The notes beneath the pieces are model-generated. The model did not search any database, had not been told where the DNA came from, and worked only from the letters and a program-made list of their open reading frames with translations. From the NCBI GenBank assembly GCA_027306785.1, contig DAHUZB010000012.1, positions 1 to 56,587 of the forward strand: a DNA stretch of 56,587 bases, read 5' to 3'. A program made the translations under genes and the position numbers. The number at the start of each line of letters is the position of its first letter. Position 1 is the first letter of the stretch. Below, one piece after another: positions 34,601-42,297 of this stretch. The stretch is from Vulcanimicrobiota bacterium (GTDB lineage Bacteria > Vulcanimicrobiota > Vulcanimicrobiia > Vulcanimicrobiales > Vulcanimicrobiaceae).

Positions 34601-34970
34601 TGACCGCGTAGTAGCCCGGTACGGCGACTTCATTCGCGTGCGAAAACGCATCGCGCAACGTCGAGGGATCGCCTTGGATCGGCCCCGAGACCGGTAGGAT
34701 GCCGAAGTCGCCGAAGACGCTGCAGCCCGGGCCGCTCAGATGCGTGAGGCTGAAGCCGGTAATGCTCGTGTCGCCGTACTCGTAGCCTCCGCCCGCGTTT
34801 TGCGAGGGTGTGTCGGGGCTCCATTGCACCATTCCGAACGGCATATCCGCGCCGGGAAACGTATCGATCGGTCCGCCGATCGGCGTGCCCGACGTGCCGA
34901 CGAACGGATCCACATGCGATGCCGGTGCGAGCGACGCGGCGAGCAGCAACGAACCTACGAGCGCAATCAT
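31602..34970 (-). CDS. Exported GH92 alpha-mannosidase fused to a seven-bladed YVTN propeller
   Basis: The 1122-residue protein has a signal peptide (about 1-17), the GH92 N-terminal beta-sandwich ('VDPFVGTSGTPIGGPIDTFP' and 'GADMPFGMVQWSPDT') and the GH92 (alpha/alpha)6 domain. The catalytic-acid region is 'FQEGDAAQYTWMVPQD' and the base motif is 'GNDDLGTMSAWYVWSSLGLY'. After about residue 740 comes an Ig-like domain and then seven roughly 42-residue YVTN blades ('PNGTAISRDGSTVWVAD', 'PTGLALSPDGSTLFVADN'). GH92 enzymes are Ca-dependent exo-alpha-mannosidases. The propeller may bind glycans or tether the enzyme. Confidence 0.92.
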   Translation of the reverse strand: MIALVGSLLLAASLAPASHVDPFVGTSGTPIGGPIDTFPGADMPFGMVQWSPDTPSQNAGGGYEYGDTSITGFSLTHLSGPGCSVFGDFGILPVSGPIQGDPSTLRDAFSHANEVAVPGYYAVTLGSPPMRVQLSVTDRTGLGVFTFSAPDGGLVLDPASNQAGVTQASAHAVGDREVVAQAASGNFCGMPDQYTVYLAMRFDRAFTTAQPLTSRDGHPRLLLRFDTARDRTVRAQVALSFVDARGALANLHAEAHSWSIVHVRNAALDAWDSMLSRIRVGGGTVDATRQFYTALYHATLHPNVIDDADGRYRGFDGRIHHVRAGHHEYANYSDWDIYRTQIPLIALIAPHRTSDMMQSLVDAYEQSGRLPRWALVNNPTSVMGGDSVDPVLAGGYAFGARDFDVRGALGAMIAGATNTTDPPVYDWYVERPESADYQRLGYIPNTHTTSVSPVPNGASETLEYALDDASIAAFARAIGDDAAYRRFIPRASNWANLFDTSLGLIAPRDASGAFEQTPIGESGQSGFQEGDAAQYTWMVPQDLPGLMRGMGGARTAAAKLDTFFTQLDAGQSEPYAWMGNEPSIGSPWAYLAAGQPWREQAIVREVLRTLYADRPDGIPGNDDLGTMSAWYVWSSLGLYPQFTAVRSLDLGTPLFPHVVIAAPNGPRITIDAPHAGTADAYVTSLRLNAAPWDRSWFALPTHGAVHLTYRVASTPNERWAASPADAMPAFAPFTGSFPASTRATLAFASSSISLRPGESASVALRVRNADAPLTYTVGGDLRASIADGHVRVSGAPAGLYNVIVGATAANGARLAPVRLVVRVANPGQVLPLAWIANRFDNTVMPYDPRTNALGPSIAVGEEPRDGALTPDNRRFFVADRSAQAVSVVDTVAQRVIATVHVGNSPNGTAISRDGSTVWVADYDDGTIQSIDTASLRASTPIAVGAGPRFIAVAPNGDRVYVSNQRANTVSAIDTRTRRVIASWPAGAMPTGLALSPDGSTLFVADNGSRSVTVIDTTDGRMLATIPAGVEAQMVAVSPDGSRAFVPNYASNTLTPIDPKTRTAAPAIVVGGQPFDAQWLPDGSAAIVILHRDNALVRVARDGTVGTPLFLGSGGAYTISIAH

Positions 34971-34976
34971 CGCGTG

Positions 34977-36377
34977 TTACAGCCCCTTCACCGCGGCGGT
35001 GAGGCCGTCGACCGAGGCTTTCGCGTCGCCGAAGAGCATGGCGCAGTTCGGCATTTCGTAGAGCGGGTTGTCGATGCCGGCGAAGCCGGAGCGCATCGAG
35101 CGTTTGAGCACGATCACGTTGGCGGCTTTGTCGACGTCGAGGATCGGCATGCCGTAGATCGGCGAACTCTTCACGCTACGCGCCGCGGGATTGGTCACGT
35201 CGTTCGCGCCGATCACGAGCGCGACGTCGGTGGTCGGGAATTCGGGATTCGCGTCTTCCATGTCGAGCAGTTGCTCGTACGGCACGTTTGCCTCGGCGAG
35301 CAGCACGTTCATGTGGCCGGGCATGCGTCCCGCGACCGGGTGGATCGCGTAGAGCACCTTCACGCCGCGCGCTTCCAGCTGATCGGCGAGCGCTTTCACG
35401 CTGTGCTGCGCCTGCGCGACCGCCATGCCGTAGCCGGGCACGAACATCACCTTGCTCGCATACGCGAGCATGACCGCCACATCGTCGGCGCTCACGCTGC
35501 GCACGTTTTGCGGGCCGCCGCTTCCGGCCGCGGCGGGCTCGCTGCCGCCGCCCGAGCCGAACGCGCCGAAGAGCACGTTCGTGATCGAACGATTCATGGC
35601 GCGGCCCATATCGACGGTGAGGATCGTGCCGCTCGCGCCGACGAGCGCGCCGCAGATGATGAGCAGCACCGAATCGATCTCGAAGCCGGTGATCGCGACG
35701 GCGAGGCCGGTGAACGAGTTGAGTAGCGAGATCACGACCGGCATATCGGCGCCGCCGATCGGCAGCACGAAGAGGACGCCGAGCGCGAGCGCCGCGGCGA
35801 GTAGCCCGTAGAATGCGCCGATCGGCAGCGTACCGCCGCTCGCGATGAACCACCCGCCGAGGGCCACGATCGCAAGCGCGATGAGCGCATTGACGATCTG
35901 CTGACCCGGATAGGTGATCGGGCGACCGGTCATTACCTCTTGCAATTTCAAGAACGCGATGATCGAGCCCGCGAAACTGATCGCGCCGATGATCATCGAG
36001 AGTACGAGCGCGATCGCGACGACCGGATCGAGCGCGGTGTGTCCGCTTGCGAGGAAGACCGAGTACTCGACCACGCCGATCAGCGCGGCGGCGCCGCCGC
36101 CTGCACCGTTGTAGAGTGCGACCATCTGCGGCATCGCGGTCATCTTCACGCGCACGGCGGCGACCACGCCGATCGTCGCACCGATCACCGTGCCGATCGC
36201 GATCGCCCACCAGCCGACGCCGAGCGTCTGCACGAGCACCATCACGAGCGCGATGAACATGCCGACGGCGGCGAGGCGATTGCCCAGACGCGCGGTCGGC
36301 GGTGAGTTGAGGAAGTGCAATCCCAGAATAAAGAGCGCGATCGCGACGAGATCGAGCAGCGATGCGGCGACGTTCAC
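34977..36377 (-). CDS. pntB: NAD(P) transhydrogenase subunit beta
   Basis: The 466-residue protein starts at GTG overlapping the upstream gene (GTGA). It has about nine membrane helices in residues 1-260 and the C-terminal NADP(H)-binding domain III with 'VMFVPGYGMAVAQAQHSV', 'HPVAGRMPGHMNVLLAEANV' and 'DVALVIGANDVTNPAA'. With PntA it couples proton flow to NADPH formation in the inner membrane. The three genes pntAA-pntAB-pntB form a coupled operon. Confidence 0.96.
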   Translation of the reverse strand: MNVAASLLDLVAIALFILGLHFLNSPPTARLGNRLAAVGMFIALVMVLVQTLGVGWWAIAIGTVIGATIGVVAAVRVKMTAMPQMVALYNGAGGGAAALIGVVEYSVFLASGHTALDPVVAIALVLSMIIGAISFAGSIIAFLKLQEVMTGRPITYPGQQIVNALIALAIVALGGWFIASGGTLPIGAFYGLLAAALALGVLFVLPIGGADMPVVISLLNSFTGLAVAITGFEIDSVLLIICGALVGASGTILTVDMGRAMNRSITNVLFGAFGSGGGSEPAAAGSGGPQNVRSVSADDVAVMLAYASKVMFVPGYGMAVAQAQHSVKALADQLEARGVKVLYAIHPVAGRMPGHMNVLLAEANVPYEQLLDMEDANPEFPTTDVALVIGANDVTNPAARSVKSSPIYGMPILDVDKAANVIVLKRSMRSGFAGIDNPLYEMPNCAMLFGDAKASVDGLTAAVKGL

Positions 36378-36688
36378 TTACCGCCCTCCTTACGCCGAAA
36401 CATCTGCAGCATGCGTTCGGTCACGGCGAATCCGCCGAACACGTTGATCGCGCCGAGCGTTACCGCCACGATCGCGAGCACGGTCACGAGCGGATTCGAT
36501 CCGCCGCCCGCAAAGAACGCCGCGGTGACCACGATCGCGCCCGCGAGCACGATGCCGTGGATCGCGTTGGTCGCCGACATCAGCGGCGTATGCAGTGTGG
36601 TCGGCACCTTCGAGATCACCTCGAAGCCGACGAAGACCGCGAGCACCAGCACGGTGAGCAGTTCGATCAGATGACTCACGTCGGTCAC
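36374..36688 (-). CDS. pntAB: NAD(P) transhydrogenase subunit alpha, membrane part
   Basis: GTG 36688 overlaps the stop of the NAD-binding part by four bases and gives a 104-residue protein with three membrane helices (about 8-25, 38-58, 64-86), including 'VISKVPTTLHTPLMSATNAI' and 'GGFAVTERMLQMF'. This is the split PntA arrangement (alpha-1 and alpha-2) seen in Rhodospirillum. Its own stop overlaps the pntB start. Confidence 0.93.
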   Translation of the reverse strand: MTDVSHLIELLTVLVLAVFVGFEVISKVPTTLHTPLMSATNAIHGIVLAGAIVVTAAFFAGGGSNPLVTVLAIVAVTLGAINVFGGFAVTERMLQMFRRKEGGK

Positions 36689-37803
36689 TTGGCACCTCCG
36701 AGCAGCACCGCGCCGTCGCGCACCACGCACGCGCCCTTCACGACCTCGTCGTCGGGATCGAGTGCGAGCGCGCCGTCTTTGAGGAACGGCGAGAGCAGCG
36801 CATGGATATTGCGCGAGTAGAGTTGGCTTGCGTTATACGGCATGCTCGAGGGAAGGTTGGTGGTGCCGATCACGCGCACGCCGTTTTCGCTGACGACGGT
36901 CTCGTCGGCGCGGGTGAGCGCGCAATTCCCGCCCGCCTCCGCCGCGAGATCCACGATCACCGATCCCGGTTTCATCGCGGCGACCGCGGCTTCGGTGATC
37001 AGAATCGGCGCGCGGCGCCCCGGCACGAGCGCGGTCGTGATCACGACGTCGTTCTTGCCGATCTGCTCCACCATCCACGCGCGCTGTTTCTCTTGCTCTT
37101 CGGCGGTGAGCTCGCGCGCGTACCCGCCGCCGCCTTCGGCGCTGCCGCCGAGATCGAACTCCAAGAAGGTCGCGCCGAGCGACTGCACCTGCTCCTTGAC
37201 GGCGGCGCGCACGTCGTAGCCGCTGACGACCGCGCCCAAGCGGCGCGCGGTCGCGATCGCCTGCAGACCGGCGACACCTGCCCCCAGCACGAGCGCACGC
37301 GCGGGCGGAATCGTTCCGGCCGCGGTCGTGAGCATCGGAAAGAACTTCGGCAGCGCGGCGGCGGCGAGCAGTACGGCTTTGTAGCCCGCGATGTTGCTCT
37401 GCGAGGAGAGCGCATCCATCGATTGCGCGCGCGTGATGCGCGGAATCATCTCCATCGCGAGTGCCGTCACGCCCGCTTGCGCGAGCGTCTGCAGATACGC
37501 GGCGTCGCCGAGCGGATTGAAGAACCCGACCAGCACCGCGCCGCGGCGCATCGCGGCGAGCAGATCGGGTGCGGGTTTGCCGACGCATGCGACCACGTCG
37601 GCGTCGCCGACGAGCGCGGCGCCCGCATCGGCGAGCGTCGCACCGGCCTTTTCGTACTCGGCATCCGGAAACGAGGCGGCGGTTCCGGCGCCGCGCTGCA
37701 CGCGGACGGCGACGCCCGCTTTGACAAGCTTTTGAACCGTCTCGGGAACGAGCGCCACGCGATGCTCGTTCGGAGCGGCTTCACGGGGAACGACGACGAT
37801 CAT
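36685..37803 (-). CDS. pntAA: NAD(P) transhydrogenase subunit alpha, NAD-binding part
   Basis: The 372-residue cytoplasmic domain-I protein has the AlaDH/PNT N-terminal pattern 'MIVVVPREAAPNEHRVALVP' and a NAD-binding segment 'ALVLGAGVAGLQAIATARRL'. It also shows 'DVVITTALVPGRRAPILIT' and 'GSVIVDLAAEAGGN'. It is the first gene of the pnt operon, which probably supplies NADPH. The gene upstream ends 37 bases away. Confidence 0.95.
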   Translation of the reverse strand: MIVVVPREAAPNEHRVALVPETVQKLVKAGVAVRVQRGAGTAASFPDAEYEKAGATLADAGAALVGDADVVACVGKPAPDLLAAMRRGAVLVGFFNPLGDAAYLQTLAQAGVTALAMEMIPRITRAQSMDALSSQSNIAGYKAVLLAAAALPKFFPMLTTAAGTIPPARALVLGAGVAGLQAIATARRLGAVVSGYDVRAAVKEQVQSLGATFLEFDLGGSAEGGGGYARELTAEEQEKQRAWMVEQIGKNDVVITTALVPGRRAPILITEAAVAAMKPGSVIVDLAAEAGGNCALTRADETVVSENGVRVIGTTNLPSSMPYNASQLYSRNIHALLSPFLKDGALALDPDDEVVKGACVVRDGAVLLGGAK

Positions 37804-37840
37804 GCCGAGGCGTTCCGCGCGAACGAGGGCAACCCTGCGA

Positions 37841-38242
37841 CTAACGTCTCAACAATGTGAGCAAGAGCGCGGTGATCACCGCAAATCCGACGGCGCCGCC
37901 GATATGTGCGAGATGTTCGCTGCGAAAACGCCGCCCGTAGCCGAACGCGATGGCGAAATCGGCGAGCGAGAGCACGAAGCCCGCGATGCAGAGCGTAACG
38001 AGCACGATCGCATCCTGCAGATAGGCGGCCCCCGCCAGGATCAGGCCCAGCAGCGCATCGCGCACGCCGGTGGCGCGCACGAACGCGGCACCGGCGCGAT
38101 CGCCGATCTCCACGCCGTAGCTGCGGGCGAGCCGCTCCGGCGCGAGGAGCGCGAGCACGCCGATCGCGATCAGCGCGATCGCCGCGAGACGACAGAGCAG
38201 GATCGCAAAGTCGGCGAGATGTGCGGCGAGTGCGCCGTTCAT
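37841..38242 (-). CDS. DUF4267-like small membrane protein
   Basis: ATG 38242 overlaps the FAH-family stop (ATGA). The 133-residue protein has four predicted helices (about 10-33, 58-78, 80-100, 112-130) and a motif 'SYGVEIGDRAGAAFVRATGV' followed by 'RDALLGLILA', which fits DUF4267 proteins. Function unknown. It is coupled to the hydrolase upstream and lies 37 bases before pntAA. Confidence 0.75.
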   Translation of the reverse strand: MNGALAAHLADFAILLCRLAAIALIAIGVLALLAPERLARSYGVEIGDRAGAAFVRATGVRDALLGLILAGAAYLQDAIVLVTLCIAGFVLSLADFAIAFGYGRRFRSEHLAHIGGAVGFAVITALLLTLLRR

Positions 38243-39087
38243 GCGATCGCCACCCGATTGCGCAGCACGCCGATCTTCTCGATCTCTACCTCCATCATGT
38301 CGCCGTCGCGCAGAAACTCCGGGGGCGTGCGCGCGAAGCCGACGCCTTCCGGCGTTCCGGTCGCGATCACGTCGCCCGGTTCGAGCGTCATGCCGCGCGA
38401 GAGCTCGGCGATCAAGCGCGGGATGCGGAAGATCATGTTGCCGGTCGTGCTGTGCTGCTTCTCGACGCCGTTCAAGCGGAATGCGATCGCGAGCGCGTGC
38501 GGATCGGAAATTTCGTCGGCCGAGACGATCCACGGGCCGAACGGCGCGGTGTCGTCGAGGCTCTTGCCCTTGAACCATTGCACGTGCGCGCGTTGCACGT
38601 CGCGCGCGGTCACGTCGTTGAAGGCGGCGTACCCGAAGACCGCGTGCATCGCCTCGGCCTCGCTCACGTTCTTGCAGCGCGCGCCGATCACGACCGCGAG
38701 TTCCGCTTCGAAATCGTACTCGGGGGAGATAGCGGCCTGGAGGTGCAGCGTCCGATCGGGCGCGGCGATCGCGCTCGGGGCCTTGGTGAAGAAGGTCGGC
38801 ACCTCGGGGAGCTTCAGCTCGCGCCCGAGCGCGCGTGCGCCTTCCTTGGCGTGTTCGAGGTAGTTGCGCCCGACGCAGAAGACGTTGCGCGACGGAATCA
38901 GCGGCGCTTCGAGCGTCACGCTCGCGAGCGGAATCGATTCGTCGGCGGCGTGCCATGCGATGCGCTCGTGCGGCGCAAGGGCGATATAGTCGCGCAGCGT
39001 CGGCGTGGAGATGGGGCGGATCGCATCGCCCTCCACCACCCCGGGCTGCGTGCGGCCGTCGGCTCTGCGAAATGTTACGAAGCGCAT
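38239..39087 (-). CDS. Fumarylacetoacetate hydrolase family protein
   Basis: The 282-residue protein has the short N-terminal domain and the FAH catalytic fold: 'NVFCVGRNYLEHAKE', the metal-binding acids in 'EYDFEAELAVVIG' and 'FNDVTARD', 'FKGKSLDDTAPFGPW', and 'DVIATGTPEGVGFAR'. Members hydrolyse or decarboxylate 2-oxo acids or acylpyruvates in aromatic catabolism using Mg or Mn. Which substrate applies is not clear; acylpyruvase or 2-hydroxyhepta-2,4-diene-1,7-dioate isomerase-like activity are options. Confidence 0.92.
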   Translation of the reverse strand: MRFVTFRRADGRTQPGVVEGDAIRPISTPTLRDYIALAPHERIAWHAADESIPLASVTLEAPLIPSRNVFCVGRNYLEHAKEGARALGRELKLPEVPTFFTKAPSAIAAPDRTLHLQAAISPEYDFEAELAVVIGARCKNVSEAEAMHAVFGYAAFNDVTARDVQRAHVQWFKGKSLDDTAPFGPWIVSADEISDPHALAIAFRLNGVEKQHSTTGNMIFRIPRLIAELSRGMTLEPGDVIATGTPEGVGFARTPPEFLRDGDMMEVEIEKIGVLRNRVAIA

Positions 39088-39099
39088 GGCGCTAGTGTA

Positions 39100-39321
39100 T
39101 CATTCGCGCCGCCGCGTGAGATGCCAGAGATCGCAGTAGCGGCAGCGATAGACCGATAGCGCATCGGCCATGCCGTTCATCAGCATGACCGCGCGTGCGT
39201 GGGCTTCGCTCGGATAGCCGTCTTTCGAGGTGCAGCTCCGCGCGCGGTCGGCGACTTCGTCGAGCACGAACTCGCGCGGGAGCGGCGGTAGCGGCTTACG
39301 GATGCGGCGACGGCGTGCCAA
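39100..39321 (-). CDS. Small CxxC protein of unknown function
   Basis: The 73-residue protein needs a TTG start at 39321 and overlaps the upstream gene by 26 bases. It is basic at the N-terminus and ends 'YRCRYCDLWHLTRRRE'. CxxC followed by WHLT-R resembles small zinc-ribbon-like proteins common in phages and actinobacteria. A third cysteine and the histidine could complete a metal site. Real but modest evidence. Confidence 0.55.
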   Translation of the reverse strand: MARRRRIRKPLPPLPREFVLDEVADRARSCTSKDGYPSEAHARAVMLMNGMADALSVYRCRYCDLWHLTRRRE

Positions 39322-39811
39322 GGATCGCGTTGAGCGGCGGCAGGTTCTTGCCGCTGCGCGCCTTGCGTGCTTGCTCCGCCTCGCGATCGGCGGTATCGAT
39401 CATGTCGGTGGCCGCGCCTTTGGCGTTGGCCCAATTGCCGCCCGCCTTCAGCAACGCGATCGAGCGGCGCACCTTCTTCGTCTTCGGGTTGTAATCGTAA
39501 TTCACGCGGTAGAGACCCACCTCGGCCGAGCCGTCGGGGTGGCGAATCCACATCTGCAGCACGTTCCCGTAGGTCTGCGCGTTGAAGGTGAGGTTCTTGC
39601 ACGACTTGCCGGACTTCACGCGGACGACTTGGCCCCGTGCGTTAACCTCCACCACGAACTCGGTGTGGAGCGGGACGTTCGGAAGCGCCGGGGTGGGCAC
39701 CGCGACCGGGTGCTTGGGCTTCGTCGCATGGGTCGCGGCGAACGCGGGGATCGCGGCGGCGGTCATGAGGATCGCGAGGGCCATCGCCCGCGCGGCAAAT
39801 CGTTTCGTCAT
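39296..39811 (-). CDS. Exported protein of unknown function
   Basis: ATG 39811 gives a 171-residue protein with a signal peptide (about 1-25, ending AFAA). The mature part has a Pro/Lys/His linker, then a beta-rich unit 'HTEFVVEVNARGQVVRVKSG', 'NAQTYGNVLQMWIRHPDGSA' and 'VGLYRVNYDYNPKTKKVRRS'. The region resembles small secreted sensor-like beta domains, but I cannot name a family. It is divergent from the 39943 gene across a structured GC-rich gap. Confidence 0.7.
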   Translation of the reverse strand: MTKRFAARAMALAILMTAAAIPAFAATHATKPKHPVAVPTPALPNVPLHTEFVVEVNARGQVVRVKSGKSCKNLTFNAQTYGNVLQMWIRHPDGSAEVGLYRVNYDYNPKTKKVRRSIALLKAGGNWANAKGAATDMIDTADREAEQARKARSGKNLPPLNAILGTPSPHP

Positions 39812-39942
39812 AGTCCTTGTCTTCCGGGTGGTGCCGTGGCCGAAGAACGGCTTTCGAACCCGGAGAAGTTCCCGGTCGGCCCGGTCGCTCTCCTCGGTAC
39901 CTTGGCCGGAAGGGCCGGGCGCCTGGGCGAAGCCAGCGCCTC
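39812..39942. other. GC-rich divergent intergenic region with a branched hairpin set
   Basis: An outer stem (39830-39836 with 39895-39901, GGTGCCG with CGGTACC, one mismatch) encloses two arms: GCCG-AAGAA-CGGC (39839-39851) and GGAGA..TCTCC (39862-39866 with 39889-39893). Two further hairpins follow: GGCC-GGAAG-GGCC (39904-39916) and GGCGC-TGG..CCA-GCGCC (39918-39940), the latter abutting the GTG at 39943. The folds work on either strand. I could not match it to a known riboswitch or a tRNA. Confidence 0.45.
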
Positions 39943-42297
39943 GTGCTCCAGTTCCGCTCCGTTTTCGCAGCGCTCGTCGCGCTGATCGTCGCCGCCGCGC
40001 CCGCCTCGGCGGCGCGGCCCATCGTCGACCTGCACAAGCTCGACGCGTACTTTGCCCTCTTCGCGAGCGACTCAAACGTGCCGTGGCAGAAGACCGCGGT
40101 GCGTCTGGACACCTACTCGTCGGCGCCGGTCGATTTTACCGTCTACCAAGTCGACCCGGCCGACGTGCTGACCGCCGGCTCCAACGCACGTCCGCGGGCG
40201 ATCGACACGCGCAACCGCAAGCCGGTCGCGCGCTTCGTGTATCGGCCGCCCGGCGGATATCGCTTTCAATCGAATCGCGTCGAGATTCCGCTCGGATCGC
40301 GCCAGGGCTTCTTCGTGGTCGAGGCGCGCCGCGGCAAGGTGGGCGAGCAAGTCTGGATCAACCGCACGCGCGTCGGACTCGTGGCAAAGCAGTCGCCGGG
40401 CGAAGTGTTGATCTACGCGGCCGATCTCGGCACGGGACGCCCGCTCGCGCACATGCGCGTACAATTCGTCGTGAACAGTCGCTTTGCGACGCGCTTCACC
40501 GACGCGCACGGCATCGTGCGCTGGACGCACGCGCCGTGGCCCGTCTTCGCGCTCGCGCAGTGGGGACCGAGCTACGCATTCACGAGCTTTCTGCCGCAGG
40601 CGCCGCTGCCGTCGACGATCGTCGGCATCCGCACCGATTCCGCGGTCGTGCACGCGGGCGACGCGCTGCGCGTCGTCGGGTTCGCGCGCACGCGCGACGG
40701 GGCGGTGATGAAGAGCGCGCGCGGCACGGCGACGATCTCGATGCGGCTGGGCGGCACGCTCGTCGCGCAGGCGCAGACGCCGCTCGACGCCGCGGGTGCG
40801 TTCACCGCGACGCTCGCGGTGCCGCCGGAGGCTAAGGCGGGCGACTATGCGGTGCTGGCCGATGTCGGCGGCGGCGTGGGCGGCGCAAGCGTGCACGTCG
40901 ATGCCGACGCGAACGGCCTCTCGCTCGGCGTGAGCGGCGGCTGCGACGGAACCTGCAATCCGCATGCGGACGTGCCCGTCGAGATCACCTCATCGCGTCC
41001 GAACACCGACGTGCACGTGAAGGTGATTCGCTCGCCGCACGTCTACGTCGGCTACACGCCGCCGGGCGAACCGTGGGCGATCACGACGTGGCTCGATCGT
41101 CACGTGACGACCGACGCGCAGGGTCGAGCGACGGTCGAGATTCCGCACCCGACCGACGGGCTCGCTTCTACCTACGGCGTGCGCGTGGATGCGGGCGGCG
41201 CGAGCGCCGTGACGCGTATCACGGTGCCGACCGCGCGCGCGGCGGTTCGCCTGATGGTCGATCGCGATACGCAGACGCTCGGCACCCCGCTGCGTTTCGA
41301 TGTCTACGTCAATGACGTCGACAGCGGCAAACCCGTCGCCGGCGCACGCGTGGTCGCGCAATTGCAGCACGGCAGTTCGACGCAGGAGCAGACGCTCACG
41401 CTCGATCGTGACGGGCACGCGCGCGGCACGTTCACCTCGCCGGAACTCGGCACCGATCTCGTGCTCGCGCGCGTCGACGTCGGCGGTGCGGTCGCGATGG
41501 ATGCGACGCAGGTCGACGTGATTCCGCAGGCGACGCAGGACGCGAGCAGCAGCAGCGCGAGCGTACGCATCGCGCTCGATCGTCCGATCTATCACGCGGG
41601 CGAAGAGGTGCGCGTGGACGCTGCGCTGTCGGGCGCGCAGGGCGACGCGTTCGTGACGCTCGAGGGCGCGCAGGCGATGCAGAGCGAGGTCGTGCCCGTG
41701 CGCGACGGACGCGCCGTCTCGACGCTGCGCGCGGGCGATACGCCCGGTGATGTGCGAATCGGAGCAGCCTTCGTGCATGACGGCGCGATCGAATGGACGA
41801 GCATGCCGCTCGCACTCGATGCGCCCGGCCGCCCGCAACTCGTGCCGCTCGCGCTCGCCGCGCGCACGCTCGAGCCGGGCGCGACGACCACGCTTACGCT
41901 GCGCGGCGTGAAACCGGGCGCGGGGACCGCGGTCGTGCGCATCAGCCGCGGAGCGCCCTCCGGCAGCGCGCTCTTCGATACGGCGCCGTCGCTGCTCGCG
42001 CTCGGTCTGACCGCGACGCAGGTGAGCGCGCCGTCCGGATCTACCTGGCACCCGTGGGTCGATTCCACCGGGGAGCACGCACTCGTGATCGGTTTCGAAC
42101 GGCGCGGCGCGCCGCCGAAGAATCTCTCGATCGCCGACGCCGACACGCAAGCGATCTCGTGGAGCGTGGTGCACGCCGACGGTGAACCGATTCCGGTGAA
42201 GCTGCCGAAGGAACGCGGGCGGTATACGCTCTCCGTGCTCGAAATGACCGACGACGGCCGCGTGCTTGCGGCCTCTTCCGAGATCACGGTGCAGTAG
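39943..42297 (+). CDS. Exported multi-domain beta-sandwich protein (MG2/alpha-2-macroglobulin-like)
   Basis: I start at GTG 39943, giving a signal peptide 'VFAALVALIVAAAPASAA' and a 784-residue protein. It is built of repeated Ig/MG-type beta domains: 'PGEVLIYAADLGTGRPLAHM', 'VVHAGDALRVVGFARTRDG', 'FDVYVNDVDSGKPVAGARVV' and 'DRPIYHAGEEVRVDAAL'. The 'GDALRVVGFARTRDG' unit recalls MG2 domains of alpha-2-macroglobulin-like proteins, but no thioester motif is seen. It may be a structural or protease-inhibitor-like envelope protein. It shares one base with the polA start. Confidence 0.72.
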   Translation: MLQFRSVFAALVALIVAAAPASAARPIVDLHKLDAYFALFASDSNVPWQKTAVRLDTYSSAPVDFTVYQVDPADVLTAGSNARPRAIDTRNRKPVARFVYRPPGGYRFQSNRVEIPLGSRQGFFVVEARRGKVGEQVWINRTRVGLVAKQSPGEVLIYAADLGTGRPLAHMRVQFVVNSRFATRFTDAHGIVRWTHAPWPVFALAQWGPSYAFTSFLPQAPLPSTIVGIRTDSAVVHAGDALRVVGFARTRDGAVMKSARGTATISMRLGGTLVAQAQTPLDAAGAFTATLAVPPEAKAGDYAVLADVGGGVGGASVHVDADANGLSLGVSGGCDGTCNPHADVPVEITSSRPNTDVHVKVIRSPHVYVGYTPPGEPWAITTWLDRHVTTDAQGRATVEIPHPTDGLASTYGVRVDAGGASAVTRITVPTARAAVRLMVDRDTQTLGTPLRFDVYVNDVDSGKPVAGARVVAQLQHGSSTQEQTLTLDRDGHARGTFTSPELGTDLVLARVDVGGAVAMDATQVDVIPQATQDASSSSASVRIALDRPIYHAGEEVRVDAALSGAQGDAFVTLEGAQAMQSEVVPVRDGRAVSTLRAGDTPGDVRIGAAFVHDGAIEWTSMPLALDAPGRPQLVPLALAARTLEPGATTTLTLRGVKPGAGTAVVRISRGAPSGSALFDTAPSLLALGLTATQVSAPSGSTWHPWVDSTGEHALVIGFERRGAPPKNLSIADADTQAISWSVVHADGEPIPVKLPKERGRYTLSVLEMTDDGRVLAASSEITVQ

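Noticed and set aside
39812-39942. Possible tRNA (TTCGAA loop) or cyclic-di-AMP/ZTP riboswitch
   Set aside because: The TTCGAA loop has no matching T-stem on either strand, and the core conserved bases of the riboswitch classes I compared are absent.
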